Source: Ctenosaura bakeri
Taxonomy: Eukaryota > Chordata > Lepidosauria > Squamata > Iguanidae
DNA length: 64,000 nt
Reading direction: 5' to 3'
NCBI GenBank assembly: GCA_948474755.1
Contig: CAOLHI010000079.1
Location: forward strand, 1,116,001 to 1,180,000
The notes below the pieces were generated by a model, which saw only the letters and a list, made by a program, of their open reading frames with translations, was not told the DNA's origin and made no database searches. A program made the translations under genes and the position numbers. How positions within the stretch are numbered: the first letter of the stretch is position 1; the number at the start of each line of letters is the position of its first letter. This document shows positions 44,328 to 54,249 of the stretch, in pieces.

Positions 44328-44455
44328 TCATGTAGCCTTCCAGATTTTATTGAACTGCAGTTCCCAGCAACTCTAACCAGCATACTCAGTAAGTAGTAAG
44401 GAATGCTGGGAGCTGCTGTTCAATAACATCTGGAGGGCTAGATTACCAACCCCAC
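44328..44455. mobile_element. Short palindromic MITE
   Basis: Left 'GTAGCCTTCCAGATTTTATT' and 'GAACTGCAGTTCCCAGCA' pair with right 'TGCTGGGAGCTGCTGTTCAA' and 'AACATCTGGAGGGCTA'. Matches a widespread amniote hAT-like MITE (CCTCCAGATG-TTG ends). Partial relatives are at 24060, 42190 and 45556. Confidence 0.7.
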
Positions 44456-44457
44456 AC

Positions 44458-44483
44458 TAGAGAGAGAGAGAGAGAGAGAGAGA
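44458..44483. repeat. (GA)n microsatellite
   Basis: About twelve uninterrupted AG units. Confidence 0.95.
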
Positions 44484-44976
44484 AATACGTTATTCTGAAA
44501 TCAATGGGCTACAAGGGATATTTAAACATTAGCACAAATGCAGTAGCTAGAAAGTTGCCTCCCTTGAGCTTCAGACAAGTTTATGTCACCAGTTATGAAC
44601 CAACTGCACTGGTTTCCCTTTTTCTCCCTTAAGTTCAATTCAAGAGGCTGGGATTGGCCTACAATGGGCTTGTGGCCAGGTCATCTGAAAGGCCAAATAC
44701 TCTGGTGTGAGCCCGCCAAGAATCTGGGATCCTCCATGGAGGTGCTGTTGTATTTCCCACCCGGGCCAGGGTGGTGAGCAGCAAGAGTGGTGAGCACAGT
44801 TGCAGCACTTGCCTGTGTAATTCCTTCTCAAGGGAAGTCAGCTTGGCTCTGTGAGCTTCTGGCAGGCATTCAAGACTGTGTTGCTTTTGTGGTGTTTGGT
44901 TTTTAAAACAGGCTTTTAGAATGCATGTAGTTTTTAATCTCTTTTCAAAGAAATATTTTAAATACACTTCATTATA

Positions 44977-45340
44977 CAGTCTTCCCTCCACATTTGCAGG
45001 TTTGACCTTTGCAAATGTGATTATTTGCGAGCCACGTGTGTGCCTCTCCATTCTTCTCCTCATTCCCTTGCATTTTACCAGGCACTAAGAAGGAAGGCAA
45101 GCACCTGGAGAAAATGCAAGAAATGGGGGTGGGGAGGCACCTGGGCACCTTCCTTCTCCCCTCCAAAGCATTCCTTCCCATTCCCTTGTCTCTGACCCTG
45201 GCACACAAAAGGCTGGGGAATGTGAGTGGGGAGCCCTGGAAGGGAATGAGAGGCAGTTCATGGGGAGGAGCGATTCACTGTTTTTCCACTTTCATGAGGG
45301 CTCTGCACACTGGACCCTTGCAAAGGTAGAAGAGCCACTG
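44977..45340. mobile_element. Tc1/mariner-superfamily (pogo/Tigger-like) MITE
   Basis: The left end CAGTCTTCCCTCCACATTTG and right end ...AGAAGAGCCACTG give imperfect CAGT... terminal repeats flanked by TA on both sides (44975-44976, 45341-45342). A TTTGCAGGTTTGACC / TTTGCAAATG block near the left end is typical of this repeat type. 364 bp, no transposase. Confidence 0.5.
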
Positions 45341-45555
45341 TATAGTGCTTTGGGAGCCTTTGCAGGCTGAAAACCAATTAATAAATACTTTAAATTAATA
45401 ACACCAATAGTAGTAAATGTAATTTCTTCTGTATAGAAAAAGGACATGAACTGCAACCATTAGTGACAACAGTACAAAATGCACATTGCTATGTAGACCC
45501 AATTGTAAGAAGACAAAATAGCAAAATATGTTCAGAACAGCAAAAAATGGCTTCT

Positions 45556-45720
45556 ACAACCTAACACTATCCAGATGAGTTGACCTACATTTCCCATAAT
45601 CCAGTCTAAACGTGTTATACCTTGACTTTTCCAACAAGCATGCTGTCCTGGCTGTGACGGTGATAGGAGTTGTATTCCAACATATCTAGAAACTGCCAGC
45701 TTGGAGAAGGCTGGTTAAAT
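45556..45720. mobile_element. Degenerate MITE
   Basis: 'ATCCAGATGAGTTGACCTAC' ATTTCCCATAATCC pairs imperfectly with 'GATAGGAGTTGTATTCCAAC' ATATCTAGAAACTGCC. Same family as 44328. Confidence 0.5.
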
Positions 45721-45724
45721 GCAC

Positions 45725-46345
45725 ATGTTTTAGGTACAAGATTCCAAAAGTACCATGCACTCAGATGAGTTCTTCTTCAGAGGAAACAGACTGGATCTCT
45801 CAGTTTTTTTCTTCCCAAACTGCAGTAGCTGAAGCAGCTGATTCAGGTCTGGACCATAGCGTATGGGAAAAAAGGGAGCATTAACTGTTTTTCCAGTATT
45901 TCTTTTCCCAAACAGAATCTCCCTTCCTTGAAGTTGTTATTTCACATAACAAAACATACAAACACCATATTTATTTAGGGCCAGCTCATCCAAGCTCAAA
46001 GGTTCATCACACAACCACAGCATCTACTGGTAACTTATATGTGTGAACAAACACCCACAGACAACACTTTTGGACCTCCTTTATTCCAATACTTAGGTGC
46101 TATCTCAACTCCAGAGTCATCAAGGACTCACTTACCAAAAAAAACACAGAGGAATGTGAAGGGACCATGGATCAGCAATAGGAGCAATGCTTGGCACAGC
46201 ACAAGTCCTGAGGTTCAAGCCCTGTGGAATCTTCCAATGATGGCATTAGAAAATTGGTGATGCCAAAGATCTTTCTCTGCCTGACACTGTGGAAAGCTGC
46301 TTCTTCTAAGAGCAAATAATCTAGCCATAGTTCAAGACAGCCTCC
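45725..46345. other. No gene recognised
   Basis: Unassigned DNA. Confidence 0.35.
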
Positions 46346-46479
46346 TGTGACCATTTCTGCATGAGATTGTTATAGCGCTATGATTCCACTTTCAACATCC
46401 TATGGAATGCTGGGGTTTACAGTTTAGGGAGGGTCCAGTCAGCCTCTCCCTAAACTGCAAACCCCAGGATGGGCAGCCA

Positions 46480-46728
46480 TGCAGGAAAGCGTGAGGGAAG
46501 ATCTTCCCCCCTTTACTCTCTTGCCTCCTCCACCCACCCACCCCCCGCGACGCAGGAGAGCACAAGCGGGGAAAGATCTTCCCTCGCTTGCTTTTTTCAC
46601 CGCCCCCACCTACATGATTGCATGGGTGGGGATGGCGCAGGAGGGCATAGGCAGAGAAGGATCTTTCCCCCCTTTGCTCTCTCCCCATCTCCACCCACCC
46701 AATCAGGATCACATGGGTGGGGGCATTG
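46480..46728 (+). repeat. Three-copy GC-rich tandem repeat, about 75-95 bp units
   Basis: Units start near 46480, 46553 and 46635. Each has 'GCAGGA(A/G)(A/G)GC', 'GAAAGATCTTCC(C)' or 'GAAGGATCTTTCC', a pyrimidine-rich core and a 'CACCCACC' end. Units two and three add a CATGGGTGGGG ending. GC content is well above the surroundings. Confidence 0.75.
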
Positions 46729-47265
46729 GCTGCCTATTAGTTTCCGGGCACAGTACAAGGTGTTGGTTATTACCTTTAAAGCCCTTTGTGGCTTGGGGCC
46801 AGCCTACCTGCGGGATCGCCTTCTCCCATATAATCCGCCCCGCACACTAAGGTCCTCTGGGAGGAATTTACTGCAGCCAGTCAGAACTAGGTTGGCTGCA
46901 GTTACCCAGAGGACCTTCTCTTCTATTGCTCCCAAGTTATGGAATGGCCTGCCGGGGGAGACCTGGCATATTACCAGTCTTGACTGCTTTAAAAAAGCAG
47001 TCAAGACTGCTCTCTTCCGACAGGCCTTCCCAGACTAGTACTTCCACTGCCTCCCACCAACTGTCTTGCTGCTCTTTTAATAGTTGATTGTTGTTAATTG
47101 TTAATTGTTGTATGTTTTAGGGGGTTGGTTTTGGGTGGGTTGGTGGGTGGGGAGGATTGGGTATGTTTTTAATCTTTTTAATGTAATTAACGCATTATTG
47201 TTGTTCGCCGCGTCGATCCATGGGGAGAGGCGGGATAGAAATAAATACTGTTGTTGTTGTTGTTG
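46729..47265 (+). pseudogene. L2 LINE reverse transcriptase C-terminus and 3' UTR
   Basis: Encodes 'LPISFRAQYKVLVITFKALC', 'GLGPAYLRDRLLPYNPPRTL', 'RTFSSIAPKLWNGLPGE' and 'FKKAVKTALFRQAFP', the typical L2-clade end, stopping at 47036. The 3' UTR ends in 'GGGGAGAGGCGGGATAGAAA' TAAATACTG and a (TTG)n tail at 47250-47265. This segment has an unbroken frame, so it is younger than the other L2 pieces. Confidence 0.85.
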
Positions 47266-47649
47266 TGCAGAAATGGCCTGTAAGCATGCACATAACATGA
47301 ACCAGCTTCCAGTCTCTAAACTCTTAACCCTTAATGCTTCAACTGATGACTGCATGCTTGCTCTTATTTTCAAACATTTGTTACAAATTAAACTCTATTT
47401 GTGTGCACCTTTAAATCAACTGTCAACCCCATGAATTTCATAAGGTTTTCTTATGCAAGGAACACTCAGAGGTGATTTGCCATTGAAATATAACTCTACT
47501 TATCCACCACATAGTATGATAGATCAGCTTGCCTGAGGAAAGGTATTGATGTATTGTTCTTCTAAATCCATTGCAGTACTGAGAAGCAGCAGGCAGCCAG
47601 CTACCCTTTAATAGACCATTCAGACTGCAAAACTACAGCACTGTCTTCT

Positions 47650-48010
47650 GCTTACTTATTTATTCTCTTACTTGTTTACTTTCTCTCAACAAAGGATCTA
47701 AGGTGGTATATAATGATCTAAAAGCACAGTACAATTTTAAAACTCCTAATACAAAAGTTAAATCACACATGGAATTTCTATTAAAAAAACACTAGTTAAA
47801 AACAGTTTAAAACATTAAAAGCTGTGTAAAGACATAATAAAATATAAACATGAAAACCCCCCTCATTAAAAGTTTTATATGCTGCAACAGATAAAAATCT
47901 TCCTTAAATAAAATGTTTTTTACTTACCAACAGAAAGACCTCAGGTAGGGGGCCAACCAAACCTCCCAGGGAAGGGAGTTGAGCTTGTTACCCCACTGGC
48001 ATGCCCTATC
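47650..48010 (-). mobile_element. L2 LINE 3' part
   Basis: Plus-strand order CTCAACAAAGGATCTAAGGT-GGTATATAATG, an A-rich section with AATACAAAAGTTAAAT, then CAGAAAGACCTCAGGTAGGG-GGCCAACC matches the complement of an L2 3' end as at 57600 and 61238. Confidence 0.55.
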
Positions 48011-48059
48011 CTGGGGACTATAAATTTGATATCAGATATGCCCACCATGCCAGGGAGTT

Positions 48060-48885
48060 TGCCAGGGTGGGCACATAGGCAAAGAGGTCAAACGACAGAA
48101 AACAGGTCAAGACCAGAAAAATCCCCAATCACGTAGCCCAAGGAGGCCTCAGGCTATACACATCCACATAAACAAAGGGTCCTCAGCCAAGAATAGCCAA
48201 CTTGAGCGGATTAGCATGTTTTCCTCAGGCTGAGCAACTCTGACTCCGGAAAATCCTACAAGGTGAGATCCGTCTACATAAACTAATACTGCAACCCTAC
48301 ATAAACCAATACTGCAACCCTACATAAACCAATACTGCAACCCAGCATAAACCAATCATGCAAATTACCAAGTTGCCACTGTATGGCATTCCTTCCTTTG
48401 TTGCGGCCATTGTTCTTCCCAGGAGAAGGCCTGCCCTCGAGGTACATTCTGTCCTATAAGTAGTCCTAGTTTTTGAAGGTCTCTTCAGAGAACTCCATGC
48501 CACACTAGCAGACCGGCACCCTGTTAGCTGAGTGATCCCCTCAGCCATCTCTTCGCTGAGCTCCATTCTTTTCGCCACTTCCCGGACTGAAGACTTTAGG
48601 ATAGGTGCAGTATCACTGCTTTGCTATATCCCCTATCCATTTTTCACTCTTTTCCTTCTCAATAGCCTTGTGTGCGTGAGTGAGTGCGTGCGCTGGTGCG
48701 TGATACTATATTAATAAATTTCATTTATTTAGTACATTTGTCTGGCTTTTTGCTTGGCCTGACCCTGTAAAGTTGGGTAAAAGATCCTGCTGGGTTACTC
48801 TGCCCCTCATTTTGCTAACGCCAGTGTTCTGCTAATTTCTCCAACCTTTATAACTTGGAGCGAATCAAGGTCTCCCCCACAGGAC
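48060..48885 (+). mobile_element. Probable solo LTR of an endogenous retrovirus-like element
   Basis: U3-like part with four 23-bp tandem repeats (48273-48362), a TATA box CCTATAAGTAG (about 48452), a capsite-like region, and AATAAA at 48713-48718 followed by a GT-rich segment. The order of enhancer repeats, TATA and polyA signal is that of a gammaretrovirus-type LTR. No gag, pol or env sequence adjoins it. The exact TG/CA ends and target duplication are not fixed; the 3' end is placed near CCCCCACA (48880). Confidence 0.55.
48273..48362 (+). repeat. 23-bp tandem repeat, four copies
   Basis: The unit contains TACATAAACCAATACTGCAA followed by CCC. The first copy has one change (AACTAAT) and the last ends CAATCATGCAA. 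Placed about 100 bp upstream of the TATA box, the usual location of LTR enhancer repeats; CCAAT occurs once per unit. Confidence 0.92.
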
Positions 48886-48914
48886 CCCAAGAAGTCAGGG
48901 TAACAAGCTGCCAC

Positions 48915-49055
48915 ATCTCCATCCTGGGATTTTCAGGTTAGGGAAGAGTATTTGGAACTACCAGCCAGAGAGCTCCTCTAGTGCCTCACAAAACTATAAA
49001 ACCCAGGATTCTGTAGGATGCAGCCATGGCTGGAAAATAGCACTAAACAGAATCA
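48915..49055. mobile_element. Degenerate relative of the palindromic MITE
   Basis: 'CCATCCTGGGATTTTCAGGT' ... 'AACCCAGGATTCTGTAGGAT' ... AAATAGCACTA recall the inner stems of the MITE family at 24268. Ends are eroded. Confidence 0.4.
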
Positions 49056-49069
49056 GATAAATGGCTTCG

Positions 49070-50190
49070 ATATGAGGATGTAATAGAAAAATCAACTTCA
49101 AATACAATCAAGATTAATATAAGAGAAAGACTAGAAGAAGAAAGGTTATCATTGAACTGGTTCCCCTATAGATAGCTAAAAGAAAGATTTCAGATGGATG
49201 TAAAAACCTATGGAATTGAACAAAAAGAGAAAGAAGGAATGATAAAATGGCTATTTCAAGATCCCCCACATTTATTATCTCATATATATCAAGAAATTTT
49301 AGAGCAAGAAAGAGAAGAAGAAACAATAAACAATGATCTCATGAGCTCAAAATATAGGTCATGTAATTCAGTTAGAATCTTGGGAACAAAGTTGGAAAAG
49401 AACACAAAAATTTACAGCAGCCCAGAATTTAAATGAAAACTATTACAAAATGTTTTACAGATGGTACATAACACCAGAAAAATTGATGAGATTTTATAAA
49501 ACAGTTACAGGTAAATGCTGGAAATGTCCGAGGGAGGTTGGTACGATGTTTCATATGTGGTGAACATGTAACAAAGCAAAGAAGTATTGCGAAGAAATAC
49601 ATAACAAGATTTGTACAATACTGAAGGTGTAATTTGATAAAACACCAGAAATGTATCTGTTAAATATGACACATGTGTTAGAGGATACTGTCTTAAAGAA
49701 ATATTGGAGGATAATATTGTACATGATTACGACTGCTCAAATAGAATTTGCCAGACTGTGGAAAACTCAGCAAATACCTACAATTGATCAATGGTGGGCA
49801 ACTTTTATTGAAAACAAAAATGCAGACATAGTCTCCTTGAGACTAAAGGGTAAAACAGATGAAGAGATTAAAAAAGAATGCAATATAGTATTGGGTAATT
49901 GTTGGGTACTATCAGAGGACAATGCTTAGTATAAGTATATAATGTGTACCAAGAAGATGAAATCAGATGAATTGTAAGATGTAATATGCAGTAAGGATTT
50001 AATGAAGGAATTATCATGAAATATTATCATATATTAGTGTGGTACATTAAACTTTCATATTTAGAAATAATTGAAATCTAGTAAGGAGTGGAAGACTATC
50101 TGAAACATTTCAATGACTATTACAATGATAAATGTATGTTTTATATGTTGAAACTGAATAAAATTATATATTTTAAAAAAAGGAAAATAA
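49070..50190 (+). pseudogene. L1 LINE ORF2 C-terminus and 3' UTR
   Basis: Across several frames: 'WFPYR', 'YITPEKLMRFYKTVTG', the zinc-knuckle-like C-W-K-C-P-R-E-V-G-T-M-F-H-M-W-W-T-C (49514-49566), and an open block 49651-49929 with 'MYLLNMTHVL', 'TTAQIEFARLWKTQQIPTID' and 'QWWATF', all characteristic of the L1 ORF2 C-terminal domain. The element is 5'-truncated and ends near an AT-rich 3' end with AATAAA at about 50157. Confidence 0.85.
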
Positions 50191-50282
50191 CACTAAAATT
50201 GTGTAGTGTGACTGCATTCCTTTGTTCCATATGGTTTAGATCCAAAGAGCTTCTTAGGCTTACTCAAGAGATTTGAACTACC

Positions 50283-50375
50283 CCAAGAAAATGTATTTAT
50301 TTATTTATTTATTGCTTCGTTTTCTGTTTTGTTTATATTCCACCTTTCTCCAAGAATGGGACTCCAGGCAGCTTT
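50283..50375 (-). mobile_element. L2 LINE 3'-terminal fragment
   Basis: (ATTT)n at 50292-50312 followed by 'TATATTCCACCTTTCTCCAA' GAATGGGACTCCAGGCAGC, the complement of an L2 3' terminus. Confidence 0.65.
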
Positions 50376-50379
50376 TTAA

Positions 50380-51700
50380 AAGGTGTTTTTGTTACTTGGT
50401 ACTGTTTTTCCTAGAATCACTGATCCACATGCAAATATTGGAAAAACTGTATTTGAAATTATCCTCTTTTTTCAAAGATAATTCACTAAATAACAATGGA
50501 GAGGGGTTGCTATTCAAGAAAAAAAAAACAAGTCCAGTCCTGCTCTGGCTACTCCACTTTGGCTTATTGTCCCCGTATATGGAGACTTCACTATAATGTA
50601 AGCACCAATTCACTGCATGGATCATCTGTGTCACATGGGGAATGTCCTCACCATCAGACACTAGGGATATTTACAAAAAATGAATGTGTGGTGCAAAACC
50701 CACAATTTTTTTTTTTAAACTGGTGGGGCTCTTGTTAAAGAACAAAAAAAAATCATGATGAGGTTGATAGTTTTTTGATGGGACATTGCCATGTGGAAAC
50801 ACTCTTTCACATTGAGGCTAATAATATTTATGAATATTCTTTACATCCCTAGTTATAAGTTAATTATCACTGTCACTAGTAAGAATCATATGACCTGCAC
50901 AGAAATTTTAAGCCAGGTCAAATTGCCAATAAGTAAGTTCTTGTACACTGATCAAAGAAATAAAACATTAATAACAGCAACATTTCAATACCTCAGTCTA
51001 AAACTTCCAGCAGCTTCTTGTGAGAAAAAGAACACTGTTTTATCACTTGTTTCCATATTATTTTTAACAAATAGTCTACGCCATATTCATGATTAGTTTC
51101 TTGATAATATTTGTGGAAGATTTTTTTTTGTTGTTGTTGTTGTTCTTTCTGTGCCTTAGATTTTAAAATGACCTATTTAGGCTATGCTCTATCATCCCAT
51201 GTTACGAAAGCTGAAAATTTTTGCCCTCTGTTGCCCCAACATTTACACTCATTTTCTCTTATTTTCTGGTGTCACCGTTCAACTATATTATGCAAAATAT
51301 TTTCATGTGCAAAGATGTCTTGTCCTTTCAAGGAAGATAGATACAGAAAAAAGACAGATACAATCTCCATTCTTGTGTGGCCATTTGATTTTTAAAAAAT
51401 CATACATTCTGCTACTTGATTCTCTCATTACTTTTCAGTTTTCCAACCAAGATTAGTGTAGCTATCACATGTCAAGGATTCCAGTAAAATTATAAATATT
51501 TGTAAGCTATGGAAACAAGAGACTTCCCACAGCTCATCCTCAACTTTTTATCCATTTAAATTCTATTCAGAATCTAAAAACAACACATCCAACTACTGTT
51601 GCTGTTGTGAGCACTGCATACTCCTTCCTCAGGGTCTCTGCACAATCAGATCTATGGGCTTAATTTAAATGGATAAACCTACCAAGTAAATGTGTCTACT
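50380..51700. other. No gene recognised
   Basis: Unassigned DNA. A (TTG)n at 51120-51143 is present. Frames of 80-107 aa overlap on both strands without motifs. Confidence 0.4.
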
Positions 51701-51706
51701 AAAATA

Positions 51707-51908
51707 GACCATTTCCACCCTACACTGTTCTAGTGTTCTTATTCCACTTTCAACACCCTGTGGAATTTGGGGTTTTGTAGTTTACTGAGACCCAAGGGCT
51801 CTCTGGCTGAGGCTTCTAAATGCCCCTCCCTAAACTGCAAACCCCAGGATTCCACAGGATGTTGAAAGTGGAATAATAGCACTATAACAGTGAAGTGAGG
51901 AAATAGCC
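51707..51908. mobile_element. Palindromic MITE, copy 4 (TSD ATA)
   Basis: 202 bp; ends GACCATTTCC...GGAAATAGCC, flanked by ATA (51704-51706 and 51909-51911). Left 'CTTATTCCACTTTCAACACC' pairs with right 'GGATGTTGAAAGTGGAATAA'; inner 'GGGGTTTTGTAGTTTA' pairs with TAAACTGCAAACCCC. A loop of about 40 bp separates the arms. Confidence 0.85.
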
Positions 51909-51914
51909 ATACCC

Positions 51915-53990
51915 TAAAGTGCTGAGCTTAAAATAAGCAATGGTCACAACTGCAACAGCATCAAGTCTGTTTATTAGCTTCTATGCAAATTGGCTGAGGG
52001 AGCTCTTTCATTAATGTTTAAGGACCTTTACAGCAAAGAAGCTCATTAGTTTGTTTAAATTATCCTCTCTAAACTGCTAAGATTTTGGGATGAAAACTAA
52101 GTTTTATTTTATTTCTGCAAAAGTATGGTGCCTCTATCTATATTACAACTGTTCATTCTTAATGCATATCACACCAATGCAGAAATATCAATAAACTAAA
52201 CCAAATAATTTTCCTGAAGTTAAGAGAAAAGGAAGATAGAGAGAGAGAGAGAGAGAGAATTGGGGGCTACTTTCAGTTCTCTTAGTGACTTATTCCCCCA
52301 TTAATATCTGAGTTTGAACCAAGTTAAAGAATTTTTGAGAGCGAAGAAAAAATACTGAGAACAACCCATTTTTTATTCTGCTAGATAGCATTATTCAAAA
52401 TCCTATGCATCAGTGACTGTTTATAAATTTATCCTGATACATCAATTGATTGTCCATGGGTACTTGAAAGGTGGTTGTATTTTCTCCAGGCTCTCTAGGT
52501 AAAGCAAGAATAATAGCTATTGCAAAAAAGAAACCTATGTGTGCATCCCCCAAGCCTTCCTGCTGCTTGAAGTGGGAAGCACAGTCCTCATCCTCCATAC
52601 CCACTGTGCAGGGATGGAGACCTGTGCTACACCTCCCTAGAGAGCCCCAGCCAGTCACATATGGTATGGCGGTAGCATCTCTGCACTAAATAGAGAGGAG
52701 GAAGAAGAGGAGGAATGTGGGGTAACATATCCTCCTACTATCTCAATTTGACAAGGACAGCCCCAATTAATCCTCAGTCCTCCCATTTTTTCAGCTGCTT
52801 TTTGAAAGTCTCAGTTTCTCTCACCTCCTGCCACTTTCCCACTTGCTTCAATTCTTGCAACTGAGCTCAAAGTTCAAAAGTAGTTTGCATTCATCTCAGC
52901 AGGGGGAGAGGATAGGAGGGGCAGAATCTTGCCCTTCCCTGTAGTTTCAGGCAAAAACAAACTGCTGCAGCTTCTCCAAACTTGGCCGTTCTTCCATATT
53001 AACAATTTTTTTCCACCTTGCCCTCATTCTTGATGCTGCTTGACCACTCATGTCTCAGTTTTCATCAGTGGAATGCTAGAGGTTATGGCATGACGATAAA
53101 ACAGCCAGAGCTGGCAGCTCAAGAGAACAAAACAAGTGGCAGACCCATTCTTTGCTGATCATGGAGACCCAGTTTCTGCACACCCACTTGGCAGTTTCAA
53201 GAATGCTGGCTCTAAAGGGTTCTCTGAGCCCAGAAATGGTAGAAAGGGTCACCTCTACCCCAGTTCCTTTGCTCTGGGGAGAGGCCCACCCTTCCTACAA
53301 TGCCTTGGTTCTGAGAACCCCTTGAAAGCTAGTATATTGATGTTGTATGAATGTCTAGAAGATGTATGTCCACTGCACTTCCTCCCTGCCTACTGTCTTT
53401 TCAGGCTTACAAGCAATGGCAGTATCAAATGCTTTTTCAAAACAGCAAGCTCTAAATACCTCTCCAGAGTAGGGAAACATACATTTGCTGCCTCCAGTGT
53501 TCCACCTCCTGAGGCAACTGACTGATGAAGCTTCGTGAGAGGTGAAGGCTGGCCCTGACCATAAGGCACAGTTCAGGCATCATTCCATTAAACTATGACA
53601 AGAACAACCTGAGAGTGAGCATCAAGTTCGCATGCCCCCTTCCCTTCTTCTCCTTCTACGCTGCAGCCACAAGGAGAGGTTGACTTGTTTTGGGTTGACT
53701 ATTTTCAAGGAAATCATAGTTAACATTAATGAGATTGTCAGTTTAGACAGCATAACCTCATAAGCAAAAGCTGTGCCAGAAGGCAAGGTAAGGAGAAGCA
53801 TGCAATCCAAGGTTTTCATTCATGTCATACTAAACTGTGACTTAGTGTGACAGTGAAAAATTTACTATGTTTACTCCTCCATGCTTAGTCTGAAGTACCA
53901 AGTGAAACCGCAGAATCTTACATTCTTTAAAATAAATGGGTTTAGAGCTACAGTGCAAATCTTTTCCAGTGCATTGAAAGAAAAAGAGGG
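51915..53990. other. No gene recognised
   Basis: Includes a (GA)n run at 52236-52258. A 129-aa frame at 53136-53525 has no recognisable domain and no splice context, so it is not called as a gene. Confidence 0.4.
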
Positions 53991-53998
53991 AGGGAATT

Positions 53999-54205
53999 AT
54001 GTGCCTTCAAGCAAACCATCACTCATTGCAGCCCTATAGTAGGGTTTTCTTGGCAAGATTTGTTCAAAAGGAGTTTGTCACTGCTCTCCTCTGAGGCAGA
54101 GAAAATGTGACTTGCCCATGGTCACATAGTGGGATTGCAAAGACTCAAACCCTGGTCTCCCAGAGTTCTAACCCAGCATTCAGATCATTATGCCATGGCT
54201 GCTCT
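53999..54205 (-). mobile_element. tRNA-derived SINE
   Basis: Complement contains the B-box region (complement of 'CAAAGACTCAAACCCTGGTC'), GACCATGGGCAAGTCACATT, 'AACAAATCTTGCCAAGAAAA' and the eroded tail AAGGCACATAA. Same family as 9503. Confidence 0.8.
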
Positions 54206-54241
54206 CTCTCTCTCTCTCACTCACACACACACACACACACA
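54203..54241. repeat. (CT)n-(CA)n microsatellite
   Basis: Eight CT units followed by about ten CA units, directly at the SINE head. Confidence 0.95.
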
Positions 54242-54249
54242 GATCTTTA

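Larger units (their letters stand above)
46349..47278. mobile_element. Palindromic MITE copy 3 carrying an L2 segment (TSD TGT)
   Basis: The left arm 46349-46470 contains a full outer stem and the start of the returning arm ('CTAAACTGCAAACCCCAGGA'). The element resumes only for the last 13 bp, TGCAGAAATGGCC (47266-47278). TGT flanks both ends (46346-46348; 47279-47281). Between are a GC-rich tandem block and an L2 3' part. About 45 bp of the right arm is missing, so this is not a simple insertion. Confidence 0.75.

Noticed and set aside
46392..46712. Minus-strand open frame rich in Gly/Ser/Arg
   Set aside because: Antisense of the GC-rich tandem repeat and MITE arm.
48273..48362. Tandem 23-bp repeats as a CRISPR array
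   Set aside because: Units are directly adjacent without spacers, and the organism is a vertebrate.
53136..53525. 129-aa plus-strand open frame
   Set aside because: No motif or exon boundaries; not called as a gene.
53520..53560. CTGATGAAGC as a hammerhead ribozyme
   Set aside because: The following bases do not form stem II or the GAAA core, and no Penelope-like flanks are present.
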